DNA from: a virus | Length of the DNA stretch: 30,343 nucleotides | Virus record (IMG/VR): IMGVR_UViG_3300004774_000478 | Location: 1-30,343 of that record | Reading direction: 5' to 3' (one strand) | Shown here: positions 14,742-22,591 of the stretch, in pieces | Numbering within the stretch: the first letter of the stretch is position 1 | Layout of the letters: every line of letters starts with the position of its first letter | Made by a program: the position numbers and the translations under genes | Notes under the pieces: model-generated | The model's input: only the letters and a program-made list of their open reading frames with translations | Databases searched by the model: none | What the model was told of the DNA's origin: nothing

Positions 14742-14747
14742 CTTCCT

Positions 14748-15485
14748 ATGTCAACGATCCTGTACTACCTACCCGAAGCCTCGACTGCCGCCGCCCAAAA
14801 GGGCTTGGCGGGACGCTTGGAAAGCGGCCAACACCAGCAGACGCTGAGCGCAGGCCCCGACGGCGGCCGGGGCACGATTATTGCCGCCTCCGACCGGATC
14901 GAGCCAGGCCGCATCCGCTACCAGCCGGCGGAGCAGACATGGCAGTCTGTCGATGGCGGGAAATACTGGATCGGGACCATTTCGGCCGAATCACCAACCC
15001 CTGACGACCTCATTCGCAAGAAGCCGCTGGCGGGGCACTGGATCGAACTCGCCGACGGTAAGCCGTGGCTCTGCCCCGTCGCTCGCGGCCAGGGCCAGGA
15101 GGACGGCCGGATGGTTTGGTATCACACCCTGCCCCGAGCGGTCGTGTTGCAGCCGAATGGCACCTGGGCGGAAGGGCCGGTCGTGTCACGCTGGGCACGA
15201 CTCTGGCAGTTGGCTGCCGATTACTGGAAGGCACGCGTCGGCTCCGCCTCGGAGGACGTCGTGGTCGGCGATGCCGTCACGTTTGATTTCCAAGCGGCCG
15301 CAGCGGCCGCCGTCGAATGCCTCGCGGTCAACTATCGTTTAACCGCCTTGGAGGTTTCGATGCTGGGCCTGCTCGATACCGACAGCCCCCGACAGATCCT
15401 CGACGCACTGATAGACTGGCCGACGCTCGTCGCACTTTCGGCCGAACTGCAAAAAAAAACGGAGTTGCTAGTTTCCGCACCATGA
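14748..15485 (+). CDS. Probable tail assembly chaperone (gpG-like)
   Basis: A 245-residue protein just upstream of the tape measure gene, where phages encode gpG-type chaperones that bind the tape measure and recruit tube subunits. The first 150 residues are beta-rich with many Trp and Gly (HWIELADGKPWLCPVARGQ), longer than ordinary gpG (140). The C-terminal 100 residues are helical (AAAAAAVECLAVNYRLTALEVSMLGLL, then DALIDWPTLVALSAELQ), as expected for the chaperone. The A9 run near the end and the downstream -1 ORF strongly suggest a G/GT-type frameshift. The gene could also carry an additional tail domain fused in front of the chaperone. Confidence 0.68.
   Translation: MSTILYYLPEASTAAAQKGLAGRLESGQHQQTLSAGPDGGRGTIIAASDRIEPGRIRYQPAEQTWQSVDGGKYWIGTISAESPTPDDLIRKKPLAGHWIELADGKPWLCPVARGQGQEDGRMVWYHTLPRAVVLQPNGTWAEGPVVSRWARLWQLAADYWKARVGSASEDVVVGDAVTFDFQAAAAAAVECLAVNYRLTALEVSMLGLLDTDSPRQILDALIDWPTLVALSAELQKKTELLVSAP
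15451..15459 (+). promoter_or_regulatory. Slippery A9 run: programmed -1 frameshift site
   Basis: Nine A residues contain the heptamer A_AAA_AAA in the frame of the 14748 gene (codons AAA AAA at 15453-15458). Slipping back one base continues in a frame open to 15565, just before the tape measure gene at 15572. The lambda G/GT pair uses a comparable slippery site. The frame and stop arrangement is seen directly; the shift itself is inferred. Confidence 0.72.
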
Positions 15486-15565
15486 CCCTCACGCGATGGG
15501 CACGCGGGCTTTTCCCCGCCTACCGCCCGACGCTTGCGGATCTATGGTGGCTCAACCAAGTGTAA
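15458..15565 (+). CDS. GT-like frameshift extension / 27-residue ORF
   Basis: This segment adds 35 residues to the chaperone after -1 slippage at the A9 run, giving a product of about 272 residues ending in LADLWWLNQV. It also contains an ATG at 15482 that overlaps the chaperone stop (ATGA) and would give a 27-residue peptide by coupled reinitiation. The basic, aromatic tail (RWARGLFPAYRP, then WW) fits a T-like domain that binds the tape measure or tube protein. The frameshift is the more likely use given phage precedent. The gap to the tape measure start is only 6 nt. Confidence 0.6.
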   Translation, partial: NGVASFRTMTLTRWARGLFPAYRPTLADLWWLNQV

Positions 15566-15571
15566 CCCCCC

Positions 15572-17632
15572 ATGGCCGGTGAAATCGCCTACAAACTGAC
15601 CGCCGACGAAGCGCAGGCCCTGCAAGCCGTTTCGCGCCTATCGCGGGAGTTTGGACTCAATGAGACGGCGATCAAGAAATCGGTCGAGGCGACGAAGGAA
15701 CTCGACCGCACCCAGCAGCAGATGGGCCGCGAGGCCGCGAAGGTGTTTGCCGACACTCGCACGCCGATTGAGCAGCATCAACAGCAGTTGAAAAAGCTCG
15801 ACGAACTGCACAAGCAGAACAAGATCGACGCCGAGACCTACGGCAGGTCCGTCAAACAAGCCACCGATGGCTACGAATCCTCGCTGAAAAACGTCCATCA
15901 GCAGCAGAAGCAATGTTTCGGATCCGAATCTTTATTAGACATCGCGAGCTTCGCGGTCGGACTCTTGTCGATTGGGACGGCAGTTGGTGCCGTAAAAACG
16001 GCACTCGAAGGCGTGCAGAAAATGAAGGACAAGGCCGGGGAAGATATCCGTCAAAACGAGAGACCATTCTCTGTGCTTGCGCAAGTCTCTGATCGCGATC
16101 CGGAGGAGAACGCCAGGCTCATTAAGAAGGCCGAGACCATTGCAAAAAGTGCTGGAATCTCAGAGAAGGACGCCGCGAATCTGGTCTTCAAGGCTGCAAG
16201 CGCGAGACAGTCAGGCGGCCTAGACGATCTCGATCTATTTGCGGAACTTGCGGGCCAAGGTCAGACGAACAATCCTGCTGAACTTCTGGAAAAAGTCAGC
16301 ACCATCAAAACGGCTGCGGGCGAAAAAAGCAATCTGAGTCGCCGCGACATTATGAGTAAGCTCGTCGCGGTAGGTGAGAATAGTTTCAAATCCGTAGAGC
16401 AGATTGCCCCAGCCGTGGCCGGAGCCGTCACTGGATCGAAAGAGGCGGGAGTTTCTCTTGATGAGGTCATGGGGGCCATTGCTTATACAAGCATGGCCAA
16501 TGATCCGGAACTTGCCAGAACTAGGCAGGTATCCCTCCAGAAGAGCTTGGCAAAATTGCGAAGCCCGAGCATGGCGGGAAAGTCTAGCGGCTACACCCAG
16601 GAGCAGTACGATAAAGAGTCTGCCGACCTCGACCAGGAAAAGCGCAACCTCCAATATGAGATCACGGCCGAGCAGCGGAAGATGACCGGCAGTCAAAGGA
16701 AGGCAGCAGACCCAGCCCGGTGGGACGCACAACACGCTGCGCTCAAGAAGAAGACTGAGGCCCTCCACCACAAAAAGGGAACTATCTCGCATGACTTAGA
16801 GGTGGACGAAGAGGGGCATCCCCTTGACGCGAACGCCAAGCAGTTGCGAGCCGCAGCATCGGCGGCACTAATCAAGGCCGGGCCGGGACTGTTCAGTCAA
16901 CTCCATGCGATAGAAGGTCTGAAACTGGATCCAGCGCAAAAGCAAAAGCTATTGGGCCGACAAGAGTCCGTCCAACAGATGGGGCTATTGCTCGAAAACG
17001 AAGAGGGCGTCAAAAAAGCAACAGATGCTATCAGCAGGGCAGCAAAAGAAGACGCGATAGGCGCGATTCTGAAGCTGCCTTCCACAAATGCCGGTATATC
17101 GGCTGCACAGGGCGCGAGAAAACAGGCACAGATAACGAAAGGTATTGACAAAGAAGAGTTTGGAACCGAAGCCACCTTGATCCAGCATTATTGGGACTGG
17201 CAGCATGCGCAGTCTGTGGCGCAGGGTAGTCCTACTACTGCTGCAATTGGCGACTGGATGAATAAGTCATCCAACCTTCTTCCAGGTGCCTACGGTCGAA
17301 CGCTACGCGGAGCGATCGATCCGGACACCGGTATTGGCGGCGGGAAAAACGCACTCCTTAATCCCCAAGTAACCAACCAAGAGACGAATGAAGAGTTAAG
17401 GCTCTCTGGTGCAAAACTCTTTACGGGAATCGTTAAGCAACAGGGCGGCATCGATCAAGTAACGGCCGGCATGAGGGATAAATCGGCTAATCAAGTGCGC
17501 TCGGAATTTGAAGAGGCGACCAAGTTGCTCCAACAGGCTGCTAAGTCGATGGAAAGTGCCGCAAGCGATACGAAGGCCGCCGCCCAATCCAGGCCAGCAC
17601 TAGCACCAGCACTCCACGACCCAGGAAAATAA
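15572..17632 (+). CDS. Tape measure protein
   Basis: The 686-residue protein that sets tail length and travels with the DNA during ejection. It has long coiled-coil segments rich in Lys, Glu, Gln and Ala (20-115 and 340-440), and a hydrophobic Gly/Ala segment (about 120-145, LLDIASFAVGLLSIGTAVGAV) like those seen in tape measures. The middle is mainly helical (AKSAGISEKDAANLVFKAAS) and the tail is helical (SEFEEATKLLQQAAKSMESAAS). It lies directly after the chaperone/frameshift pair. If the usual relation of about 1.5 angstrom per residue holds, a tail near 100 nm is implied. The GC content is somewhat lower than in neighbouring genes between 15900 and 17600. Confidence 0.88.
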   Translation: MAGEIAYKLTADEAQALQAVSRLSREFGLNETAIKKSVEATKELDRTQQQMGREAAKVFADTRTPIEQHQQQLKKLDELHKQNKIDAETYGRSVKQATDGYESSLKNVHQQQKQCFGSESLLDIASFAVGLLSIGTAVGAVKTALEGVQKMKDKAGEDIRQNERPFSVLAQVSDRDPEENARLIKKAETIAKSAGISEKDAANLVFKAASARQSGGLDDLDLFAELAGQGQTNNPAELLEKVSTIKTAAGEKSNLSRRDIMSKLVAVGENSFKSVEQIAPAVAGAVTGSKEAGVSLDEVMGAIAYTSMANDPELARTRQVSLQKSLAKLRSPSMAGKSSGYTQEQYDKESADLDQEKRNLQYEITAEQRKMTGSQRKAADPARWDAQHAALKKKTEALHHKKGTISHDLEVDEEGHPLDANAKQLRAAASAALIKAGPGLFSQLHAIEGLKLDPAQKQKLLGRQESVQQMGLLLENEEGVKKATDAISRAAKEDAIGAILKLPSTNAGISAAQGARKQAQITKGIDKEEFGTEATLIQHYWDWQHAQSVAQGSPTTAAIGDWMNKSSNLLPGAYGRTLRGAIDPDTGIGGGKNALLNPQVTNQETNEELRLSGAKLFTGIVKQQGGIDQVTAGMRDKSANQVRSEFEEATKLLQQAAKSMESAASDTKAAAQSRPALAPALHDPGK

Positions 17633-17648
17633 CACCCAACACACCCTC

Positions 17649-18011
17649 ATGCCCTCCATCAACACCATAGTCTGCTTCAGTATTATCGGCGTGATCCCCG
17701 CGCCGAAGATGAAGCTGTCTGTATGGACGGTGCCCGGCATCAATGGCTATGGAGCGCAGCAGCTCGGCTACCAGGACCAGCACTTCGAGGTGATTCTCGT
17801 TGGCTATGGGAGCAAGTCCGCCGCCCAGACGTGGAATACGCAAGTCTGCGCCTGCCAGGGAAAGTCGGTAACAATCGTCGATGATTTTGGCAAATCGAAT
17901 GAAAACTGCCTAGTAACCGAAGTCGGCCCCATGCGATTCGAGGCCGCGATCGCCGCCGGCGGAATCGCCGTCCGGGCGGAATGTAGCGTCAAGGGGGTTG
18001 TGAGAACATGA
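17649..18011 (+). CDS. Small tail protein after the tape measure
   Basis: A 120-residue protein in the position of distal-tail or minor tail proteins. It is beta-rich with a PGINGYGAQQLGYQDQHFEV segment and GKSVTIVDDFGKSNENCLVTEV, a pattern reminiscent of the small tail-tip proteins that carry a ring-forming beta-barrel. Cysteines sit in CAC and at NCLV. No SD is visible at the ATG, which follows the tape measure stop by 16 nt. Its stop overlaps the start of the sigma factor gene (ATGA at 18008), so the regulator is translationally coupled to a virion gene. The family is unknown. Confidence 0.6.
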   Translation: MPSINTIVCFSIIGVIPAPKMKLSVWTVPGINGYGAQQLGYQDQHFEVILVGYGSKSAAQTWNTQVCACQGKSVTIVDDFGKSNENCLVTEVGPMRFEAAIAAGGIAVRAECSVKGVVRT

Positions 18012-18526
18012 CCAACCACCTCCCGCTCGTGAAATCGATCGCCACGAAACTATGTCGCTATCTGCCTTCCACGCTCGACAAGGACGACCTAATCCAAGAG
18101 GGTGCTGTTGCGCTAGTGGAATGCCTGCGAAGTCACGACCCGGCCCGCGGAGCATTCAGCACCTACGCTTATCCGTTTATTCGTGGCGCGATGCTCGACA
18201 TCATTCGGAAGCAGGATTGGGCACCTCGATTGGAACGGCAGCGGAATCCAGATCGGCTAAAGAAGATGGTTTCCATGTTTGAACCGAACCAAAACGGCTC
18301 GACGCTAGCCGACGACCTGGCGGACGACGATCCGACATTGAAGCGATTCATTCATCGCGACGAGATAGGGTATAAACTGCGAAACGTAAACCAACCTGAC
18401 CGATGGCTACTGCAAGAGTATTACATGCAGGGCCGCACGCTAGCCGAGATAGGGTTAAAGCTCGGAGTAACTAAGCAGCGAATCGAACAGCGACACGCCA
18501 AAATAATGAAGGAACTGAGATCATGA
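18008..18526 (+). CDS. Sigma-70-family sigma factor
   Basis: The 172-residue protein has sigma region 2 at 1-70 (DLIQEGAVALVECL at 27-40, then the FSTYAYPFIRGAMLDIIRK block) and region 4 at about 115-171 (LAEIGLKLGVTKQRIEQRH, a helix-turn-helix). It lacks region 1.1 and most of region 3, like FliA-type or small phage sigma factors. It should bind host core RNA polymerase and direct it to particular phage or host promoters. It is coupled to the tail protein before it and to the PEP-CTERM gene after it (ATGA at 18523), so it would be made late. It may drive the last genes or keep late transcription on. Confidence 0.9.
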   Translation: MTNHLPLVKSIATKLCRYLPSTLDKDDLIQEGAVALVECLRSHDPARGAFSTYAYPFIRGAMLDIIRKQDWAPRLERQRNPDRLKKMVSMFEPNQNGSTLADDLADDDPTLKRFIHRDEIGYKLRNVNQPDRWLLQEYYMQGRTLAEIGLKLGVTKQRIEQRHAKIMKELRS

Positions 18527-20052
18527 AAAGATTCTTATTGTCACTCCTGATTCTTATGACCTTGGCCGCGACGGCCCATGCCCATATAGCCGTACTCGAC
18601 AACCCTGGTTATGCGTGGACGGGCGCATCTTCGACCATGGTAGTAATTTCCGATCCGATCACAATCACCACCGGTGCCAACGTGCTGGTACTCGATGTGG
18701 AGGCTTTCGGCAATTCCAACTGGACCGGATTCGCCTTCAACATCAACGGCACTCCTCTCGTGCAGGCCGCAGGCCAACTCACCACCGGAACCTATAAAAC
18801 GTCTAGCGCGATCTATTATTTCTACGATCCGCCCACAGGCAGCCTGACTCTCTCCGGCACGTTTGGCAGTGCGACAGCCGCCATACTCGATTACTACACG
18901 TTGTCGGGCGTCGATACGGCGATTGCCGTGGATGGCTACTCAACCAACGGCGGCAGCAATACCACGGCCAGCCTCACGGTATCGAACTCTGCCGGGGCAT
19001 TTGCGGCCGTCAACCAGGCGTTAAAGGCCGGAGCGGAAACCTACAGCTACGCGGCCACGCACGGCACGGCCAGCACGAATCCATCTGCCACGATCAATAA
19101 TCTGTCTGGCGGATCTGGCTACGTGTTGGGCCTGACGGCCGGTACGAACGCGATCACGGCCACGGTGGACCTGAATAACGGCACTACGCATCCCATGAGC
19201 GTGGCGGTATTCACGGCATCAATTCCGGCATCCGGTTCATCGCATTGGATCGCCGGCGATGGCAATTGGAGCGGAGGCTCTAATTGGGACAGTAGCCTCG
19301 TGCCGAACGGGTCGGGACAGACCGCGACATTTTCCCAGACGGGGGATCTCACAGAAACCATTACGATTGACGATTCGCCCACCGTTGGAACCCTCGCGCT
19401 AGGCTCTACCGCAGATTCCTCTACCGAGTACGTTTTTACCGGTGGGACGCTCACCCTTAGTACGTCGGCGAGTGGTGTGGTTTGCGTGAGCGGCGGGACT
19501 CAAACGATTATCAGTTCGATTATAGGAACTGGCAAAGTAATCCAAAACGGTTCGGGAACACTCATCCTCTCAGGCAGCAACAGCTACAGCGGCGGGACAT
19601 TCGTCAACGCTGGAATGATCGTTGCCACCTCAAGCGATGCCCTGCCCGATGACGGGAGCCTGACGATCGGTTCCGGCGGCACGTTGGTATTCGATCCGAG
19701 CTTTTCCCTATCTTCCTTCGCCGCGGCACCAGCATCGGTGAGCAGCGTCTCGCCGGTCCCTGAACCTTCATCCTTCGTAATGCTTTTTATATTTTTCTGT
19801 GGTCTCTCGCTCATGTTAGGAAGGCATATCATGCGTTTTCGGAATGCGTTTCTCGGTTGCGTTTTATCGTTGGCCCTCTCTTCGTGGGCGTGTGCCTGCG
19901 AGGAAGGAACCAGTCTCCCCGGTCCACCCGGCACGCCGGAGCCGGTAACGATGGGTCTGTTGGGTGCGGCGGCCCCCTGTCTACTGGCCTGCTGGTTGCG
20001 AAATAAGCGGCGATCCCGCCTCGATGCGATGGATGAGGCCAATGACGAATAA
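18523..20052 (+). CDS. Secreted PEP-CTERM protein with beta-strand repeats
   Basis: A 509-residue protein with a signal peptide (MKRFLLSLLILMTL, cleavage near AHA at 18-20) and a beta-rich body. Residues about 241-395 match autotransporter-associated beta-strand repeats (HWIAGDGNWSGGSNWD, then GTGKVIQNGSGTLILSGSNSYSGGT). A PEP-CTERM sorting signal follows at 411-440 (PVPEP, hydrophobic helix, then GRHIMRFR), recognised in hosts by exosortase. The frame then continues without a stop into a second signal-peptide-like and PEP-like unit (437-500). Such genes belong to Planctomycetes and Verrucomicrobia chromosomes, and it is unexpected in a phage tail cluster. It may alter the host surface, for example against superinfection. 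It is coupled to the sigma factor gene. Confidence 0.87.
   Translation: MKRFLLSLLILMTLAATAHAHIAVLDNPGYAWTGASSTMVVISDPITITTGANVLVLDVEAFGNSNWTGFAFNINGTPLVQAAGQLTTGTYKTSSAIYYFYDPPTGSLTLSGTFGSATAAILDYYTLSGVDTAIAVDGYSTNGGSNTTASLTVSNSAGAFAAVNQALKAGAETYSYAATHGTASTNPSATINNLSGGSGYVLGLTAGTNAITATVDLNNGTTHPMSVAVFTASIPASGSSHWIAGDGNWSGGSNWDSSLVPNGSGQTATFSQTGDLTETITIDDSPTVGTLALGSTADSSTEYVFTGGTLTLSTSASGVVCVSGGTQTIISSIIGTGKVIQNGSGTLILSGSNSYSGGTFVNAGMIVATSSDALPDDGSLTIGSGGTLVFDPSFSLSSFAAAPASVSSVSPVPEPSSFVMLFIFFCGLSLMLGRHIMRFRNAFLGCVLSLALSSWACACEEGTSLPGPPGTPEPVTMGLLGAAAPCLLACWLRNKRRSRLDAMDEANDE
19831..20052 (+). CDS. Possible nested 73-residue PEP-motif protein
   Basis: An in-frame ATG at 19831 has GGAAGG at 19818-19823, 7 nt upstream. 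It would make a 73-residue protein with its own signal-peptide-like N-terminus (MRFRNAFLGCVLSLALSS, then CACEE), a short Pro/Gly linker, a second PEP motif (TPEP), a hydrophobic segment and RNKRRSR. The arrangement duplicates a secretion and sorting unit at the end of the long protein. Either both proteins are made, or a stop codon between two once-separate genes was lost. A lipoprotein reading (Cys near residue 20) is possible but the lipobox is poor. Confidence 0.5.
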   Translation: MRFRNAFLGCVLSLALSSWACACEEGTSLPGPPGTPEPVTMGLLGAAAPCLLACWLRNKRRSRLDAMDEANDE

Positions 20053-20224
20053 CTTACTCGATCCACTCGCCGTGCCCGAAGTCTACGCACCCCGGCCCAA
20101 GAAGCGTCGTCAACGTGAGATGAGTGACGCGCAAGCCTACGTGATCATAGTCACCGTAGGATCTGTTTTTGGGGTTCTGATTGCGATTATTATCCTACCC
20201 CTATTGGCACTACTAGGAATATAA
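20042..20224 (+). CDS. Small one-TM membrane protein
   Basis: A 60-residue protein starting at ATG 20042, overlapping the PEP-CTERM gene by 11 nt. Its N-terminal half is polar with a basic cluster (PKKRRQRE, 20-26). A long hydrophobic segment follows (33-58, YVIIVTVGSVFGVLIAIIILPLLALL), so it should sit in the inner membrane with the N-terminus inside. Small single-span proteins in phages include holins, superinfection immunity proteins and modulators of secretion, but no motif decides. The overlap with the secreted protein suggests the two are made together. The fibre gene follows 3 nt after the stop. Confidence 0.62.
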   Translation: MTNNLLDPLAVPEVYAPRPKKRRQREMSDAQAYVIIVTVGSVFGVLIAIIILPLLALLGI

Positions 20225-20227
20225 AAA

Positions 20228-21982
20228 ATGCCCGCAGCACCTGCCGTTCTATTAAACTCCACAAACGTCATTAGCGACTACACCAGTCTGCTTGGGACGG
20301 CCTATACGGGTCTCACTGCTACGGGCGTGAGGTGGTTTGGCAATATCTCGACACCTGTTTCGATTGGTAGTTGTCTGTCGGCTGCGCTCGCAATGCGGAG
20401 TCTAATCGTATCCAGTAGCACGCGGGGCCAACAGGTCTACTTCCCCGAGGGTGGGAATCCACAGACGACCGATACGCTTTGGACAGGCACCGTGACGGCC
20501 AACGCACCTGGCGTGTTGGCATGGGCCAGGGCGAACAACAATATCACGGACAGCGGAACCCTCGGTAGTGCGGCCACCCTCGCCAGCGTATTAGCTCTCG
20601 CGAGCACGCCGGGGAGTTGGCCGGCGGGAGGTATGGTAGACGCGGCCGGGGCGCATCACCTGCTTGGCACCTATGGCCAGATCGACTGGCAAAACAAATC
20701 GGCCGTTAAGCTCGCCTTGCAGAATTTCAAGGCAATTTTTATCGTGCTCAATGGCACAACCCTTGTCACCGCGTCTACTAGCGGAAGTACGACCGTGGGA
20801 GCCAGGGACCGTTGCGTCTACGGCCAGGCGGCGGCAAACGGGGTGAACCATTGCTTTATCGTCTGCGATTATGGCACGGCCGCCCAACTCGCAACCCAAT
20901 ACGGTATCACGCTCCCCAGCGGACTCGCAACGGACACGTTTTGCCTAGGCGGTCTGTCCTGGGGAAAGTTCGTTATTCTCGATTGGCAATCGTGGCTAAA
21001 TCTCGGCTCCTATGCCTACGTCGTCACCACCGACGCCGACCGCGGCGATGCAGCGACATTCAACGCACAGGCACCCGCGATCTATGCCGGAATCACTGGG
21101 GCGAGCGGAATCAGCCCGATTGTCCTGGGGCCGTTTGTTTCCACCTCGTTCGCGCGGGTAACGACCGGCACGCCCGACTTGGCTGGCTATATCAACGGCG
21201 TGGCCCAGGGGCTTACTGGCCTGATTGGGGCCGTCGATTCGCTCGGATACGCGAAATATACCCCCAGTGCGGCCGACGTGTCGAACCTCGGGCAACTAAT
21301 CATTGACGCAACACTTACCGGAGCCGCTCCATTCTGCTGGCAAAAGCAGCTCACTTCGCAATCGGTAGGCAACGGCAACGCACTACAAAGCACTGTACGC
21401 GCCACACCTGCGACCGGGGCAAAGCAGTTCATTACCGACCTGCTTTACGCTACGGCATCCAGTAGCGGGCTGCTGACAAGCCTCGTTGGCCAGGTGGTCA
21501 CTTTCACCAGCGGTACGGCAATTGGAAAATCGTACCTCGTCAACGGCTACTCCAATGCAAGTAGTTACCTTTCGCTGAGCCTAGCAGGCGGTATGTCGCC
21601 GGCACCGACTGCAACCAACACGTTCATTCTCAGTAATGTCGCCACAGCCAACGCTCTTGCAACGCAGATCGCCACGCTGCCGGTCCTGGGGCAGATCATC
21701 GATCAAGTATCGGGCGACGGGTCGGCAATCATAACGACAGCGGGCGGGTTCAACGCAACCCTCGACCTCGACACGATCAGCATGACGCCCCCCACGTCGG
21801 CCACTGGTTTTGCCAACTGGACATTCCGGCAATTACTCGTCATGCTCGGCCGGCTCTTCTTTGGTCCCGCCATGGAAAACGGCAGCCAAAGAAAAACGTA
21901 CGCCAACGACGGCACGACGGTCATCACGAGGCAGACCATTGGCGACGATGGCACCACGCAGATACAGGGAAAGGTGCCATAA
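20228..21982 (+). CDS. Tail fibre with papain-like cysteine peptidase fold
   Basis: A 584-residue protein. The first 270 residues resemble a papain/C39-like domain: SIGSCLSAALAM puts the likely nucleophile at Cys49, GVNHCFIVCDYG gives His208, and GLSWGKFVILDW (242-253) matches the SWG segment seen in related domains. An Asn/Asp third residue is not clear, so activity is uncertain. The middle is Ser/Thr/Gly/Ala-rich and beta-predicted. The end carries a fibre-type motif (RKTYANDGTTVITRQ, then DGTTQIQG), common in phage tail fibre or upper baseplate proteins. It may trim surface proteins or peptidoglycan-linked peptides during adsorption. It follows the small membrane protein gene by 3 nt. Confidence 0.7.
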   Translation: MPAAPAVLLNSTNVISDYTSLLGTAYTGLTATGVRWFGNISTPVSIGSCLSAALAMRSLIVSSSTRGQQVYFPEGGNPQTTDTLWTGTVTANAPGVLAWARANNNITDSGTLGSAATLASVLALASTPGSWPAGGMVDAAGAHHLLGTYGQIDWQNKSAVKLALQNFKAIFIVLNGTTLVTASTSGSTTVGARDRCVYGQAAANGVNHCFIVCDYGTAAQLATQYGITLPSGLATDTFCLGGLSWGKFVILDWQSWLNLGSYAYVVTTDADRGDAATFNAQAPAIYAGITGASGISPIVLGPFVSTSFARVTTGTPDLAGYINGVAQGLTGLIGAVDSLGYAKYTPSAADVSNLGQLIIDATLTGAAPFCWQKQLTSQSVGNGNALQSTVRATPATGAKQFITDLLYATASSSGLLTSLVGQVVTFTSGTAIGKSYLVNGYSNASSYLSLSLAGGMSPAPTATNTFILSNVATANALATQIATLPVLGQIIDQVSGDGSAIITTAGGFNATLDLDTISMTPPTSATGFANWTFRQLLVMLGRLFFGPAMENGSQRKTYANDGTTVITRQTIGDDGTTQIQGKVP

Positions 21983-21988
21983 CAAACG

Positions 21989-22591
21989 ATGTCGCTCTCG
22001 CCCCTCGCATTCCTGCCGCCATTTCATCGGCCCTATCGCATGGCGACGTCTATCGTCATCGTGGCGATCGACGGCACGACCGAGGTGGAGGTGACGAGCG
22101 GGCTGAGGGGGACCGTCTATTATCATTGGTGGCTCAATGGTGCTTATCTTGGGCGGACCCTCGACGGCAGTCGCACTTTTCGACTGGACGAAGGCGAGGC
22201 CGCGAGGCTCGATGTTCACGACACCAAGGATCCGAATTACGATCCGGCGACCTTCGACTGCCAAGCGGCACCAGCTCGGCGACTAATCGCCTGGACTCGC
22301 AGCCTCGACCCCCTCTGCGCCTTCTATCGGATCGATCAGAAGAAGAATAACGAAGCATGGAAGAATGCGACATGGGTGCCGGCCGACGCACTCACATGGC
22401 AATATACATGGGAAAGCGACATCCTCGAAGACCTCCAAGACTACACCTGGCGGGTTGTTCCTCTCGACGCCGCCAGTAACGCAGGGACATCGATCACCCT
22501 GCCTACCGAGAAGATCGTCCGCACGCCCGACGCACCTAGATGGGGCTTTCATTTTAACCTCGTGACGCGTCTGGTACAGTTTTACAAATGA
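21989..22591 (+). CDS. FN3-like tail protein
   Basis: A 200-residue protein with two beta-sandwich-like parts. One holds YYHWWLNGAYLGRTLDGSRTFRLDEGE, with DVHDTKDPNYDP after it. The second (about 95-190) contains the fibronectin-III-like pattern LCAFYRIDQKKNNEAW, then LQDYTWRVVPLDAASNAGT, a common shape in tail fibres that bind surfaces. It ends with a strand (VTRLVQFYK). The start could also be an ATG at 22040 (MATSIVIV); 21989 is kept because it lies 6 nt after the upstream stop. The stop overlaps the next ATG (ATGA at 22588). I recognise the type as common in planctomycete-linked tail clusters, without a specific name. Confidence 0.65.
   Translation: MSLSPLAFLPPFHRPYRMATSIVIVAIDGTTEVEVTSGLRGTVYYHWWLNGAYLGRTLDGSRTFRLDEGEAARLDVHDTKDPNYDPATFDCQAAPARRLIAWTRSLDPLCAFYRIDQKKNNEAWKNATWVPADALTWQYTWESDILEDLQDYTWRVVPLDAASNAGTSITLPTEKIVRTPDAPRWGFHFNLVTRLVQFYK

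Noticed and set aside
15451-15459. A9 run as a sequencing or assembly error
   Set aside because: The frames on both sides make sense without correction and match the known G/GT frameshift layout; it remains possible but less likely.
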